This document shows, in pieces, positions 45,146 to 54,006 of a DNA stretch of 64,000 nt. The DNA is taken from the NCBI GenBank assembly GCA_963702535.1, contig CAVPDG010000018.1, positions 124,001 to 188,000 of the forward strand, given 5' to 3'. Source of the DNA: CAVPDG01 sp963702535. GTDB taxonomy: Bacteria > Chloroflexota > Anaerolineae > Anaerolineales > UBA4823. The stretch's first letter is position 1, and each line of letters starts with the position of its first letter. The notes under the pieces were generated by a model. It was not told where the DNA came from. It was given only the letters and a program-made list of their open reading frames with translations, and searched no databases. The translations under genes and the position numbers were made by a program.

Positions 45146-46273
45146 TCATCCTGAGTCGGCGACGATCACTCCCATGCGCTGCATGTCAGCCAGCATCCTT
45201 TCCGGTTGGACGATGAGCGCCTGAAGCCATAAGCCCGGCTTGCGGATCGATCCATCCAGGTATTGCAACAGGCAGGCAACCACGGGTATGGCGGTTAAGG
45301 CGTAGCCATCTGGGTGCGAGAGGCAAAGCTCCTTCTTCAAGAGCTTGCCGTCTTTCCACCCAGATGATTCACATTTTAAGATCGTAGCATAAGGCGGTTT
45401 TGAGAATTTTTTCAATCCCCAGAGCATCAGGCGCGCCATCGGTCTCAGCGCTGCACGCGGCCAGATGCGTAAAGCGCCCATCGCCAGTGGCATGACCAGC
45501 CAATCCACAAACCAGTTGAAGCCGCCAACGTAAAACCCGGTTTCCCGCAATGCAGGCAGCAGCCCAGGCAATCCAGCCATCTCCTCCAAGTACATTGCCA
45601 TGCAGCCTTGCCGGCCAAACTCGCCTCCGAAATCCATGATGAGGGGATTGAGCATGCTAACCGGCTTCCACTGCCCATCCTGATATGCCACAGCCCGGAA
45701 GTCGTCGAATTCCAGCAGCATCTCATCCACGGTTTCGATCCCGATATCGAGAGCATTCCAATCGATCTTGATCACGCTGCCAACATTTGCCCGCTCCAGA
45801 CGGTCGTACTGCATGGCATGGTATCTCACCAGGGCAGCCGGCAAGCCGGGGTGGAACCCACCCTCGGTGATAAAACAACTCCCGGCGGCTTTGATCTCCT
45901 CTTCCCTGGCTTTCAGGTGGTTCAACTTGGAGGTTGAAAACTGCACATCGAAGTAATCGACGCCACAGGCAAGAACAGCCTGGGTGACCTGCGCCGTGTA
46001 GGCGCTGGTACTGGAGGCGACAAGCACAAGGTCGACACCGCTCAGAGCTCCACGCAGGCTTTCAGAGTCGGCTGCGTCTACCGATATTGCTGAAACGCGC
46101 TCCCCTGGATATTGCTGATTCAGACCTGCGGCAACTGTTCGCACGCGGCCCAATTGCCTGCCCCCTAGAACGAGGCGGCATCCCGTCTCCTGCAGCAGCA
46201 ACCCGGCAACCTGCCTGCCGGTATTACCGCTACCCCCAAGGATTAGAACGGTCTTAGACCCGACACCCATCAT
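45146..46273 (-). CDS. Saccharopine dehydrogenase-like NAD(P)-binding protein
   Basis: About 375 aa. The N-terminal Rossmann domain has VLILGGSGNTGRQVAGLLL, followed by GVDLVLVASSTSAYTAQV and the VDYFDVQFS segment typical of saccharopine dehydrogenase-like reductases. The C-terminal domain contains hydrophobic stretches that may touch membrane. Such proteins include trans-acting enoyl reductases, so the substrate is uncertain. ATG at 46273 is preferred because GGAAGG lies eight bases upstream and the codon overlaps the stop of the patatin gene; further in-frame starts occur up to 46297. Confidence 0.8.
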   Translation of the reverse strand: MMGVGSKTVLILGGSGNTGRQVAGLLLQETGCRLVLGGRQLGRVRTVAAGLNQQYPGERVSAISVDAADSESLRGALSGVDLVLVASSTSAYTAQVTQAVLACGVDYFDVQFSTSKLNHLKAREEEIKAAGSCFITEGGFHPGLPAALVRYHAMQYDRLERANVGSVIKIDWNALDIGIETVDEMLLEFDDFRAVAYQDGQWKPVSMLNPLIMDFGGEFGRQGCMAMYLEEMAGLPGLLPALRETGFYVGGFNWFVDWLVMPLAMGALRIWPRAALRPMARLMLWGLKKFSKPPYATILKCESSGWKDGKLLKKELCLSHPDGYALTAIPVVACLLQYLDGSIRKPGLWLQALIVQPERMLADMQRMGVIVADSG

Positions 46274-47144
46274 GATTTTCCCTTCCATATTGCCCACCAG
46301 GGGCGTTTCTCAGGCTGCCAGTTATTGATTTCAGCCTTCATCACCTCGTAGCCGTGCTGGATCAATTCATCCGTGCGGCTAAAATCCCAGACAGGCACAG
46401 GGTCTTTCCACTGTAGATGGACATGCCGGACGTGCACGCGCCTGGCAGCAGCCAGCGCCAGCTCCATCTCCACCTGGCGGTTTTCGACCGTGCCAATCAG
46501 CCTTGCCATGAAGGAGCCGAACCCTTGCATCTCCGCAGGGACATCGCGGAAATCGCGGATATCCAGGGCGATCATCTCGGTGGCTCCCTGTGACAACGCT
46601 GGCTCGACCGGCAGGTTGCTGAGCACGCCGCCATCCATCAAGATCTGACCCGGGCGCTGGATGGGAGTGACCCAGGGGGGCAGGGCAGTGGAGGCAAGCA
46701 GACCTTCCAGGATGGAATCTTCCGGGTTCTGCCCGAAGAGCGCGGGGCACCCGTTATTCAAGTCGGCAGCCACAAGGAACAACCGCACGTCGCGGATATC
46801 CTTGAAGCGCAGCTCGGGGGTCACGCCTTGCGCGATAAAGAATTCGGTCACCCGCTGGTGGACAGCCGGCGTGGGGCGGTTAAAACAGCCCGCACGCTGA
46901 GCCACAAGGTATTCGAAGGATACAGGTTGAGTTTTGCAGCTTCCTTCCACGCCGACTCCAATGCAGCAACACCCTGCATGTTGACGCCTCTGAGTGCCAG
47001 ATAGGCAGCATTGATCGCTCCCGCCGAAGTGCCCACCAGCATTGCCGGCTTGTAGCCAGATTCCAATAAGGCGCGCAGTGCGCCAGCTTGCAGTGCGCCG
47101 CGCCCTCCCCCACCGCCAAGGACAAAAGCTAGTTGTTTCGCCAT
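46270..47144 (-). CDS. Patatin-like phospholipase (one frameshift)
   Basis: Ser-Asp dyad lipid acyl hydrolase. The oxyanion loop GGGGGRGALQAGAL and the nucleophile elbow GTSAGAINAAYLAL are in the first frame. The catalytic Asp in LMDGGVLSNLPVEPA is in the second. One base must be corrected near 46895, where WLSVRA passes into FNRPTPAVHQRV. Repaired length is about 291 aa, similar to RssA and YlbK. No signal peptide. The following saccharopine dehydrogenase-like gene overlaps its stop, so the pair may act on the same lipid. Confidence 0.88.
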
Positions 47145-47296
47145 GCCGGATTTCCTCCCCGATCATGATCGCTACGATTTACGAGTTTCCGGATGTTATC
47201 CCCTGGACATCTTTCCCGAACCTTATTTTACGATACAATTTAGCTGCCAGACCTGCAACACGCAAAAAAATACCCATCTCCTGGAGAATCGATCCT

Positions 47297-50042
47297 ATGC
47301 CACCGGAATGGTACCGCAAGTCCGCAACAGCAACTCTGCAGGAGCTCGGCTGCGAGGCAAAAACCGGGCTCTCTGCGGACGAAGTGCAGAGCCGCCAGCA
47401 GAAATATGGACCCAACGAGCTCGTCGAGCGCGGCGGGCGCACCCGCTGGCAGATCCTGGTCGAGCAGCTATCCGGCATCCTCACCTTGATCCTGGTCGGG
47501 GCGGCGGTCGTCTCGCTCTTTCTGCAAGAATACATCGACGCCGTGGTTATCCTGGCGATCGTCGTGCTCAATGCCGCTCTGGGTTATTTCCAGGAATACC
47601 GGGCAGAACAGTCGATGGCGGCGCTGAAGCGCATGGCAGTACCCACCGTGCGCGTGCGCCGGCAAGGAAGCGCCCGGGAGATCTCTGCCAGGGAGCTGGT
47701 GCCTGGGGATATCGTGATCCTGGAGACGGGCAACATGGTGCCAGCGGATGGGCGTGTGCTGGAAAGCGTCAACCTGCGCGCCCAGGAGGCAGCTCTCACC
47801 GGCGAATCCGAAGCGGTTGAGAAAGTTGCCAGCCTGGTTTTCGAGACGGAGAGAGCTCTGGGCGACCGGCGCAATATGCTCTTCATGGGCACGGTGATCA
47901 ATTACGGGCATGGCGAGATGGTGGTCACCGAAACCGGTATGAGCACCGAGCTGGGCAACATCGCCGACCTGATCCAGTCGGTGAAAGATGAAAAGACCCC
48001 CCTGCAGCAACGCCTGGATCGGCTGGGTAAGTGGCTGGCGGTCGCCGCGCTGGTGATCGTGGCGGTTGTATTCCTGCTGGGTATCCTACAGGGCTATCCT
48101 TTCGAGACCATGCTGCTGACGGCGGTCAGCCTGGCGGTGGCTGCCATCCCCGAGGCGATGACGGCAGTGGTGACCATTGCGCTTTCCCTGGGCGCGCAGC
48201 GCATGCTGAAGCGCCAGGCGCTGATCCGCAAGCTACCGGCAGTCGAAACGCTCGGCTCAGTCAACGTGATCTGCTCCGATAAAACCGGGACGCTGACCCA
48301 GAACCGCATGACCGTCACCGTGCTCGATATCGCCAACCAGCGCATCGACCTGGAACAAAGGACGGATGACCCACGTCCCGCCTTGCGTCCTGTGCAGCCG
48401 GTAAGCCAAACCCTCTTACCGACTATCGACCTGCTCCTGCTCAGCGGGGCGCTGTGCAACGACGCCATCCTGGTCAAGGAAGTGGAGGGCAGTGGGAGCT
48501 ATCACGCCGTCGGCGACCCAACCGAGGGCGCACTGGTGCTGGCAGCAGCCGAGTTTGGCATTTACAAACATGATCTCGAAGCGGCTTTCCCCCGGGTTGC
48601 CGAGCTCCCCTTCGACTCGGTGCGCAAGCGCATGACCACAGTGCACCGCATCCCCCAGAGCCGGCAGGAGATACCGGACAGCCTGGCGCACATCTGGGAC
48701 AGGCGCCAGATCATAGACGCCTCCGCCGTACATCGCCTTTACCAAGGGCGCCATCGACGGCATGTTGTCAAAGACCTGCAATGTATGGGAGGGCGGGGTC
48801 ATCAAGCCCTACAACGAGGATTGGGAAAAGCGAGTGATGGCTGCACATGACCAGCTTGCGCAGAGCGGCATGCGTGTCCTGGGCATAGGCATCCGCATTT
48901 TCGACGAGATGCCCACCCGAGAAATGCTGGAAAACCTGGAGCAGGACTTGATCCTGGTAGGGATTGTTCGGCATGATCGATCCCCCACGACCCGAGGTGA
49001 AAGACGCTATCGAGATCTGCAAGACTGCCGGCATCCGCCCGGTGATGATCACCGGCGATCACCCGCTGACCGCCCGCCACATCGCCCGCCAGCTCGGCAT
49101 GCTGGAGAACGACCGCTTTCTCACCGGGCAGGAGCTGGAGGCGCTTTCCCAGGACGAGGTGCTGGAAGCCTCCAAAGAGATCTCGGTCTTCGCCCGCGTC
49201 TCTCCCGAGCACAAGCTCAAGCTGGTGCAGGCTTACCAGGACCAGGGCGCGATCGTTGCCATGACCGGCGACGGGGTAAACGACGCCCCCGCCCTGAAAA
49301 AAGCCGATATCGGCGTGGCGATGGGGATTACCGGCACCGATGTATCAAAAGAAGCGGCGGACATGGTTTTAATCGATGACAACTTCGCTACCATCGTGGC
49401 GGCGGTGGAAGAAGGGCGCATCATTTACGATAATATCCGCCGCTTTATCAAGTACCTGTTTAGCTGCAACGCCAGTGAGATTGTCGTGATGCTCTTTGGA
49501 CCGCTGCTCGGCATGCCCATCCCCTTGCTGCCGCTGCAGATCTTGTGGATGAACCTGGTGACGGATGGCTTGCCCGCCCTGGCGCTGGGGGTGGAGCCAG
49601 CCGAGAAGAATGTGATGAAGCGCCCGCCCTACTCCTCCACCGAGAGCGTTTTTGGTCGCGGCATGCTCAGCTTCATCCTGGGCATGGGCGCCGTAATGAG
49701 CATCATCGCGCTGGGTGTGGGCCTGATCGCCTATCGTATGGGCGTAGAGACCTGGCAGACCCTGCTCTTCACCACGCTTATCTTCTCGCAACTGGCGGTA
49801 GCTTTGGAAGCGCGCTGGAACAGGAATCGATTTTCAGGCTGGGATTGTTCACAAATCAATCCATGGTCTGGGCGCTGCTCTCCGCCTTCGCTTTGCAACT
49901 GGCAGTGATCTACTTGCCTTTCCTGCAGAAGATATTCGACACGCGCCCTCTATCGTGGCTGGAGCTGCTGGTGACGATCCTGACGAGCTTGAGCGTCCTG
50001 CTGGTCATTGAAGGTTGGAAGTTCGTAGCCAGGCGCCGGTAA
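47297..50042 (+). CDS. Cation-transporting P-type ATPase, Ca2+ type (three frameshifts)
   Basis: P2-type ATPase, about 914 aa, with ten helices. Seen in order: N-terminal cation ATPase domain (WYRKSATATLQELGC), the TGES loop of the actuator, IPEAMTAVVTIALSLGAQRM (PEAM instead of PEGL in helix 4), phosphorylation site CSDKTGTLTQNRMT, KGAIDGML, TGDHPLTA and TGDGVNDAPALKKADIGVAMG. The last helices end WKFVARRR. Breaks lie near 48730, near 48970 and near 49825. The overall sequence resembles bacterial Ca2+ pumps (PMR1/SERCA-like). Cations are inferred, not proven. It is divergent from the patatin gene. Confidence 0.9.
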
Positions 50043-50069
50043 ATCAGTCTCCCATTGCAGGGGAAGTCT

Positions 50070-50078
50070 TGATAAAAT
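50070..50078 (+). promoter_or_regulatory. Extended -10 promoter upstream of the DUF1269/BI-1 group
   Basis: TGATAAAAT (TGn-TAnnnT) lies 105 bases before the first DUF1269 gene and 28 bases after the ATPase stop. Confidence 0.45.
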
Positions 50079-50182
50079 AATGCGCTGAACAAAACTCCGA
50101 TTCATGCGGCGCAAGCGCGCTCCACCTGGTCTGCGCCACATATTCCGAGAATTTATTAATAAGGACGAGGGAGAATAATGCG

Positions 50183-50647
50183 ATGAACCTGATGATTCTT
50201 GTGTCCTCAGATATCCACACCGCCAGCCGGATGGCTGAAGCGCTGAAAGCACTGCAGACGCAGCAGGCTGTATCCTTGCAGGACGCGGCGATCAGCGTCC
50301 GCCAGGCAGACGGCAGCAACCAGATGTGGGTGTGTCGAGAACTGGTCGGCAGTGGGCGATTAGGGGGCATGTTCTGGGGCGTGCTCTTCGCCCTCATTTA
50401 CTGGTCCCGCTTTTGGGGTTTAAACATCGGCAGCATTGTGGATGATTACGGCATCGACGACCAGTTCATCAAGGATGTCAGCCAGGAGATGACAAAGGGG
50501 CATTCAACCCTGGCGCTCATCGCCGCGGAGGCGGATTTTGAGGTGATCACCCAGGCAGTGCAGGATTTCAATGCGCAGGTGTTTACCTACACCCTCACAC
50601 AGGCAGCCGAGGGGAAGCTGAGCGCAATTTTCGCATTCGAAGAATAG
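50183..50647 (+). CDS. DUF1269-family membrane protein, copy 1
   Basis: 154 aa. A short N-terminal ferredoxin-like part is followed by the glycine-rich hydrophobic hairpin GRLGGMFWGVLFALIYW, then the conserved DYGIDDQFIKDVSQEMTKGHSTLALI and a C-terminal strand. This matches the DUF1269 pattern also present in the gene at 51502. The role is unknown; glycine-zipper hairpins suggest membrane insertion or oligomers. A BI-1 gene follows 30 bases downstream. Confidence 0.8.
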   Translation: MNLMILVSSDIHTASRMAEALKALQTQQAVSLQDAAISVRQADGSNQMWVCRELVGSGRLGGMFWGVLFALIYWSRFWGLNIGSIVDDYGIDDQFIKDVSQEMTKGHSTLALIAAEADFEVITQAVQDFNAQVFTYTLTQAAEGKLSAIFAFEE

Positions 50648-50677
50648 CATCGACAAACGGAAATTAATGGAGGCATT

Positions 50678-51364
50678 ATGACTCGCGCGACAACCCTACA
50701 AGCCACCAGTGAGGTTAAATTCAACCGCTTCATGGCGGGGGTTTATCTTGTCATGGCGGTGGGCTTAGCCATCACAGCCCTGGTCTCATCCTGGGTAGCA
50801 TCCAATGAAGACCTGCTGCTCCGCATCTTCACCAGCCCCTGGCTTGCCTTCGGCTTGTTCCTGCTGCAAATCGGCATCGTGGTAACGCTGAGCGCGGCGG
50901 TGATGCGCCTCTCCCCAGCCGCCGCCCTTTTGTTGTTCCTGGGTTACGCTGCCCTGACCGGCGTCACCATCTCATCCATCTTTATTTATTACAGCCAGAG
51001 CACCATCGCCTACACTTTTTGGGTGGCTTCTGGCATGTTCTTGTTCAGCAGCGTTGTCGGGTTATTCATCAAGCGCGACTTGAGCGGGATCGGCATGTTC
51101 CTGCTGCTGGCGCTGATGGGCTGGATGTTCGCCTGGGTCTTCGTCTGGTTCTTCCCCTCGCCGGGCTTAAACCAGGCGCTGAACTTCACCGGCATCCTGC
51201 TCTTCGCAGGTCTCACGGTCTGGGACACGCAGCGCCTCAAAATGCTTTCAGCGCAAATGGAGGGGCAGCGCGGCATGGGAGGCATGATCGTGGTGGGCGC
51301 CCTGGCGCTCTATCTCGACTTCATCAACCTGTTCCTGCTCTTGCTGCGCGCCTCGCGAAGATAA
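50678..51364 (+). CDS. Bax inhibitor-1 / YccA-family membrane protein
   Basis: 228 aa with seven transmembrane helices. The family signature at the third helix pair is LGYAALTGVTISSIF, the C-terminal signature is FAGLTVWDTQRLK with the conserved Asp, and GALALYLDFINLFLLLLR ends the protein. Bacterial BI-1 members include pH-sensitive Ca2+ leak channels (BsYetJ) and YccA, a modulator of FtsH; ftsH is encoded 11 kb upstream, though that may be chance. Flanked on both sides by DUF1269 genes. Confidence 0.93.
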   Translation: MTRATTLQATSEVKFNRFMAGVYLVMAVGLAITALVSSWVASNEDLLLRIFTSPWLAFGLFLLQIGIVVTLSAAVMRLSPAAALLLFLGYAALTGVTISSIFIYYSQSTIAYTFWVASGMFLFSSVVGLFIKRDLSGIGMFLLLALMGWMFAWVFVWFFPSPGLNQALNFTGILLFAGLTVWDTQRLKMLSAQMEGQRGMGGMIVVGALALYLDFINLFLLLLRASRR

Positions 51365-51373
51365 GAAATCGAG

Positions 51374-51379
51374 TATAAT
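51374..51379 (+). promoter_or_regulatory. Consensus -10 box upstream of the second DUF1269 gene
   Basis: TATAAT without a recognisable -35. It gives a long leader of about 115 bases before 51502, in which no strong hairpin is seen. Confidence 0.35.
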
Positions 51380-51501
51380 GCATCGCTGTTCGTATTGGAA
51401 TTATAGCCGGGCAATTTACGATAGAAATCCTACCGAAGGCAAGGCCCGTCCGTGCTTTCGTGCGATTTAATAACCTCAACACAATCCAAAGGAGTGTATT
51501 T

Positions 51502-51990
51502 ATGGCAACACTAACCGTATTCAAGTTTGCGACGCCGGAAGGCGCAGGGCAGATGCTTGAAAAAGTTCAATCCATTCAAAAAATGGAGCTGATCAAGATT
51601 CAGGACGCGGCAATCGTCACCTGGCCCGCAGGACAGAAAGCCCCCAAGACCAAGCAGCTGGTCAACATGGCTGGCATGGGAGCGATGCAGGGCGCCTTCT
51701 GGGGCATGCTCTTCGGACTGATCTTTTTTGTCCCCTTCTTCGGGCTGGCAGTCGGCGCCGCCATGGGCGCGCTGAGCGGCAAGATGGCGGATTACGGCAT
51801 CAGCGACGAGTTCATCAAGACCACACGCGAAAAGGTCACCGAGGGCACTTCGGCTTTGTTCCTGATGACCAGCGACGCCGTCCAGGATAAGGTGATCGAG
51901 CAGCTCAAGGGTATGGAATTCGAGCTGATCGCCTCCAACCTGACCAAGGAACAAGAAGAGCAGCTCAAAGCTGCTTTTGCAGCAGAATAA
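51502..51990 (+). CDS. DUF1269-family membrane protein, copy 2
   Basis: 162 aa. The DUF1269 pattern is full: an N-terminal FKFATPEGAGQMLEKVQSIQ domain, hydrophobic glycine-rich hairpin GMGAMQGAFWGMLFGLIFFV with a further GAAMGALSG zipper, then DYGISDEFIKTTREKVTEGTSALFLM and an acidic C-terminal tail. ATG 51502 has AAAGGAG upstream; an earlier in-frame ATG at 51460 is out of context. It resembles copy 1 in order but has low identity, so the two are old paralogues. Confidence 0.85.
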   Translation: MATLTVFKFATPEGAGQMLEKVQSIQKMELIKIQDAAIVTWPAGQKAPKTKQLVNMAGMGAMQGAFWGMLFGLIFFVPFFGLAVGAAMGALSGKMADYGISDEFIKTTREKVTEGTSALFLMTSDAVQDKVIEQLKGMEFELIASNLTKEQEEQLKAAFAAE

Positions 51991-51996
51991 CCTTAG

Positions 51997-52095
51997 CACC
52001 TATCCGAAAATAGAAGTGAAACCCGATTTTGGGGTGTGTGCGGCTTCGCCGCACACACCCCAAAATCGGAGCTCCTCAAATTTTCGGACAGGTTC
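51997..52095. mobile_element. MITE-like palindromic element, 99 bp
   Basis: Terminal inverted repeats ACCTATCCGAAAAT (51998) and, on the other strand, ACCTGTCCGAAAAT (from 52093) match at 13 of 14 positions. Inside is a perfect 22-base stem (52023-52044 with 52048-52069). TTAG flanks both sides (51993-51996 and 52096-52099), like a 4-base target duplication. It encodes nothing. It could also serve as terminator of the gene before it. Confidence 0.6.
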
Positions 52096-52149
52096 TTAGG
52101 ATAATGGCTGCCAACCAGGATTAGTGACAGCATAGGAATGAATCATCAG

Positions 52150-52184
52150 TGTTGGGCGGGTGATACCCGCCCAACATCTGTTTT
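52150..52184 (+). terminator. Strong hairpin with T-rich tail
   Basis: A perfect 12-base stem (52150-52161 with 52165-52176, loop GAT), then TCTGTTTTA. It lies 20 bases before the phosphatase start, so it separates that gene from the preceding unit. Confidence 0.6.
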
Positions 52185-52203
52185 ATCTGAAAGGCGAAGC
52201 CCG

Positions 52204-52665
52204 GTGAACAGCGCTCCTGTGGGACACGACATCTCCCGCATTACCGATTACCTTTTCATCTCCGCCTGGCCCGAGAGCCAGCATGTGGACGAGATCATCA
52301 GCCTGAACATCCGCCTGATCCTTTCCATGCACTGGCAGCGCCCTGCCGCCCCCTTGAGGCAGCCCCCCCTGGATCTGCTCTGGTTGCCGACCTTTGATAC
52401 CCCGCTGACTCCCATTCCCATCTCCACGCTGAGGCGCGGCGTCGAGGCTGCCCTGCCGGTGATCCGGGAGGGGAAAGCCGTGCTATCCCACTGCCGCTAC
52501 GGGATTCACCGCAGCGTGGCGATGGCGTGTGCGGTATTGATCGGCAACGGGCTGTCGGCTGACGAGGCAATGCACCTGGTCAGCTCAAAACGCCAGGCTG
52601 CGGACCCGTACGCCGGATATATTCAGAAGCGCATTCGCAAATTCGAAGCGCACTGGCAAGGCTAA
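52204..52665 (+). CDS. Dual-specificity-type protein phosphatase
   Basis: About 153 aa. The P-loop HCRYGIHRSVAMA matches the HCxxGxxR(S/T) signature, with catalytic Cys and Arg. A likely general acid Asp lies in LPTFDTPL. DSP members act on phosphotyrosine, phosphoserine or other phosphoesters. GTG at 52204 is taken as start because it lies after the hairpin at 52150-52184; an in-frame ATG at 52138 would place the hairpin inside the gene. Its end overlaps the end of the AhpD-like gene by four bases. Confidence 0.85.
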   Translation: MNSAPVGHDISRITDYLFISAWPESQHVDEIISLNIRLILSMHWQRPAAPLRQPPLDLLWLPTFDTPLTPIPISTLRRGVEAALPVIREGKAVLSHCRYGIHRSVAMACAVLIGNGLSADEAMHLVSSKRQAADPYAGYIQKRIRKFEAHWQG

Positions 52666-53186
52666 TGGGAGAGGCTCGACCAGCGCGCCTCATCCTTGCG
52701 CAATCCCACCAGACCGAAAGTTAATTTATACAACACATAATCCCCCTGGTTGCCGAGCAGGTTGCCGAGTCGGATCATGCGCAGCAAACCCTGGATCGCT
52801 TCCGCCTTCTCAGCGCCATAAATCTCAACCAGGCGGGCGGTCTCCTGTGGCTCAGGCTGTGCATCGCATTCCGCCCAGCTACGGGCATAGAGCAGGGCGG
52901 GGACCTCCTGGGGCGGGGCGCCAGCAGGGATCAAGCCGGCAGCAAGCTCATCGATCTGCTCTTGGGGTACGCCTGCCTTGAGCGCCGCGAGGCTGTGCCC
53001 GTAGCTGCAATAGCGACAGCCATTGACCTCGGTCACCACCAGCATCAGGCGCTCCCTGAAGTCCGGCGGCACAAGCTCGCGCGTCGCGCGCCGCATCAGG
53101 CGGCGGTTATCCATCATAAAGCGCATGTCAGCATAAAATTCGTCCCAGCCGTGATAAAGCCGCCGCGCAAACGTAGGTTTTGCCAT
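52662..53186 (-). CDS. AhpD-like / carboxymuconolactone decarboxylase-family protein
   Basis: 174 aa. The AhpD core motif EVNGCRYCSYGHSLAALKAG holds the CxxC pair and the following His needed for peroxidase or disulfide activity. The rest of the helical fold is consistent (RATRELVPPDFRERLMLVV before it). ATG 53186 follows GGGAGGT; an upstream in-frame start at 53198 lacks a ribosome site. It is monocistronic, and its stop overlaps the stop of the convergent phosphatase gene. Confidence 0.87.
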   Translation of the reverse strand: MAKPTFARRLYHGWDEFYADMRFMMDNRRLMRRATRELVPPDFRERLMLVVTEVNGCRYCSYGHSLAALKAGVPQEQIDELAAGLIPAGAPPQEVPALLYARSWAECDAQPEPQETARLVEIYGAEKAEAIQGLLRMIRLGNLLGNQGDYVLYKLTFGLVGLRKDEARWSSLSH

Positions 53187-53285
53187 GCTACCTCCCATGA
53201 ATAACGATGCTCATGCTTGAGTATCGCTCAAGCCCGCTTACTTTAGATGATCGTGTCCCCAAAAAGTTACCGGATTGGATTGTCC

Positions 53286-53314
53286 GGGAGCACCCAAAAG
53301 TTGTTAGCGCACCC
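53286..53314. repeat. Dispersed intergenic repeat, copy 2
   Basis: Reverse complement matches 32481-32509 at 26 of 29 positions. It lies in noncoding DNA between the AhpD-like gene and the 64-aa gene. A related CCCCAAAAAGTTA segment lies 30 bases upstream. Confidence 0.6.
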
Positions 53315-53458
53315 TATTGTCCGAAAACTATTGCGAATATGCTAAAAATGGTATATGATATCGGCATTGTTTCGTCCTTATGCAGAACGTGCTACGCAGC
53401 TTGCCTTGCAGCTTGTCGGGACGATTCCAAATCCAGGGGTATAAAAAAGGAGTCCCAC

Positions 53459-53653
53459 ATGGCTTACCAATACAAGAATTCCAAAGGTATCACCTACTAC
53501 CTGCACGCCAAAAAGCGCACCACCTCCACAGGAAAGCAGCAGGTACTCTACTTCTTTTCCAAGACTGTCAAGGAAGAGGCCATAGATGCCCTACCCAAGG
53601 GCTACGTGGTCTCGGAAGCCTCTAGCGGGCTGCCCCTCCTAAAAAAAGCATAA
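53459..53653 (+). CDS. Small conserved-looking basic protein, 64 aa
   Basis: ATG 53459 follows AAAAAGGAG. The protein (YKNSKGITYYLHAKKR, YFFSKTVKEEAIDALPKGY) is beta-rich, basic and free of membrane segments. I have seen similar short proteins in several bacteria, but cannot name a family or function. It stands alone, with a terminator at 53697-53740. Confidence 0.75.
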   Translation: MAYQYKNSKGITYYLHAKKRTTSTGKQQVLYFFSKTVKEEAIDALPKGYVVSEASSGLPLLKKA

Positions 53654-53696
53654 TAGCCGAGCAAACAACAACCGAATAGGACAGTTACACCGCAAT

Positions 53697-53740
53697 CAGG
53701 GTGCAGATCGGGCTTTGCTCAGCCTGCACCCTGTTGTTTG
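53697..53740 (+). terminator. Intrinsic terminator
   Basis: CAGGGTGCAG (53697-53706) pairs with CTGCACCCTG (53724-53733), with TTGTTTGG after. It is 44 bases downstream of the 64-aa gene. Confidence 0.65.
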
Positions 53741-53771
53741 GATTGCTCAAACATTAATACCAGATTAACCC

Positions 53772-53799
53772 TTGACGGCTGGGATGAAAGTTGTATAAT
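53772..53799 (+). promoter_or_regulatory. Sigma-70-type promoter of the Ro60-like operon or its upstream RNA
   Basis: TTGACG at 53772-53777, a 16-base spacer and a consensus TATAAT at 53794-53799. It starts a transcript near 53806 that meets a strong terminator before the Ro60-like gene. Confidence 0.75.
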
Positions 53800-53805
53800 C
53801 AATTC

Positions 53806-53984
53806 CTGCGAAAAGGCAAAGCATATGTTAAGACACCAGAGTAATGACATACGAAAACCGCTCTCCAAGGAAACGCCTTATGGTTTCCTGGCTGTTTCGC
53901 GTTGGAGGCCGCTCTGACTGTTCGTTAACGTCCGTGTTGTGGATTAACAGGCAGAAAAGCGCGGCTTTTCTGCCTGTTTTTTTT
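53806..53984 (+). ncRNA. Candidate structured RNA or attenuated leader upstream of the Ro60-like gene
   Basis: About 179 nt between a good promoter and a strong terminator, with no reading frame of note. GTTAA...CAGAG (near 53829) pairs with CTCTG...TTAAC (near 53911-53928), enclosing CTCCAA/TTGGAG and GGAAAC/GGTTTCC stems, so it folds into one long hairpin. It is either a small RNA that partners the Ro60-like protein or a leader controlling it. It lacks the two-stem signature of the RNAs at 57986-58841. Confidence 0.5.
53946..53984 (+). terminator. Intrinsic terminator upstream of the Ro60-like gene
   Basis: A 14-base stem (AACAGGCAGAAAAG at 53946-53959 and its complement at 53965-53978, loop CGCGG) followed by six or more T. 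The GGAGG ribosome site of the next gene begins 12 bases later. Confidence 0.85.
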
Positions 53985-54006
53985 CTACTTTTGATGGAGG
54001 TGGACC

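Noticed and set aside
52023..52069. CRISPR-like repeat
   Set aside because: Only one palindrome exists here, with no spacer-repeat series. No CRISPR array is seen anywhere in the window.
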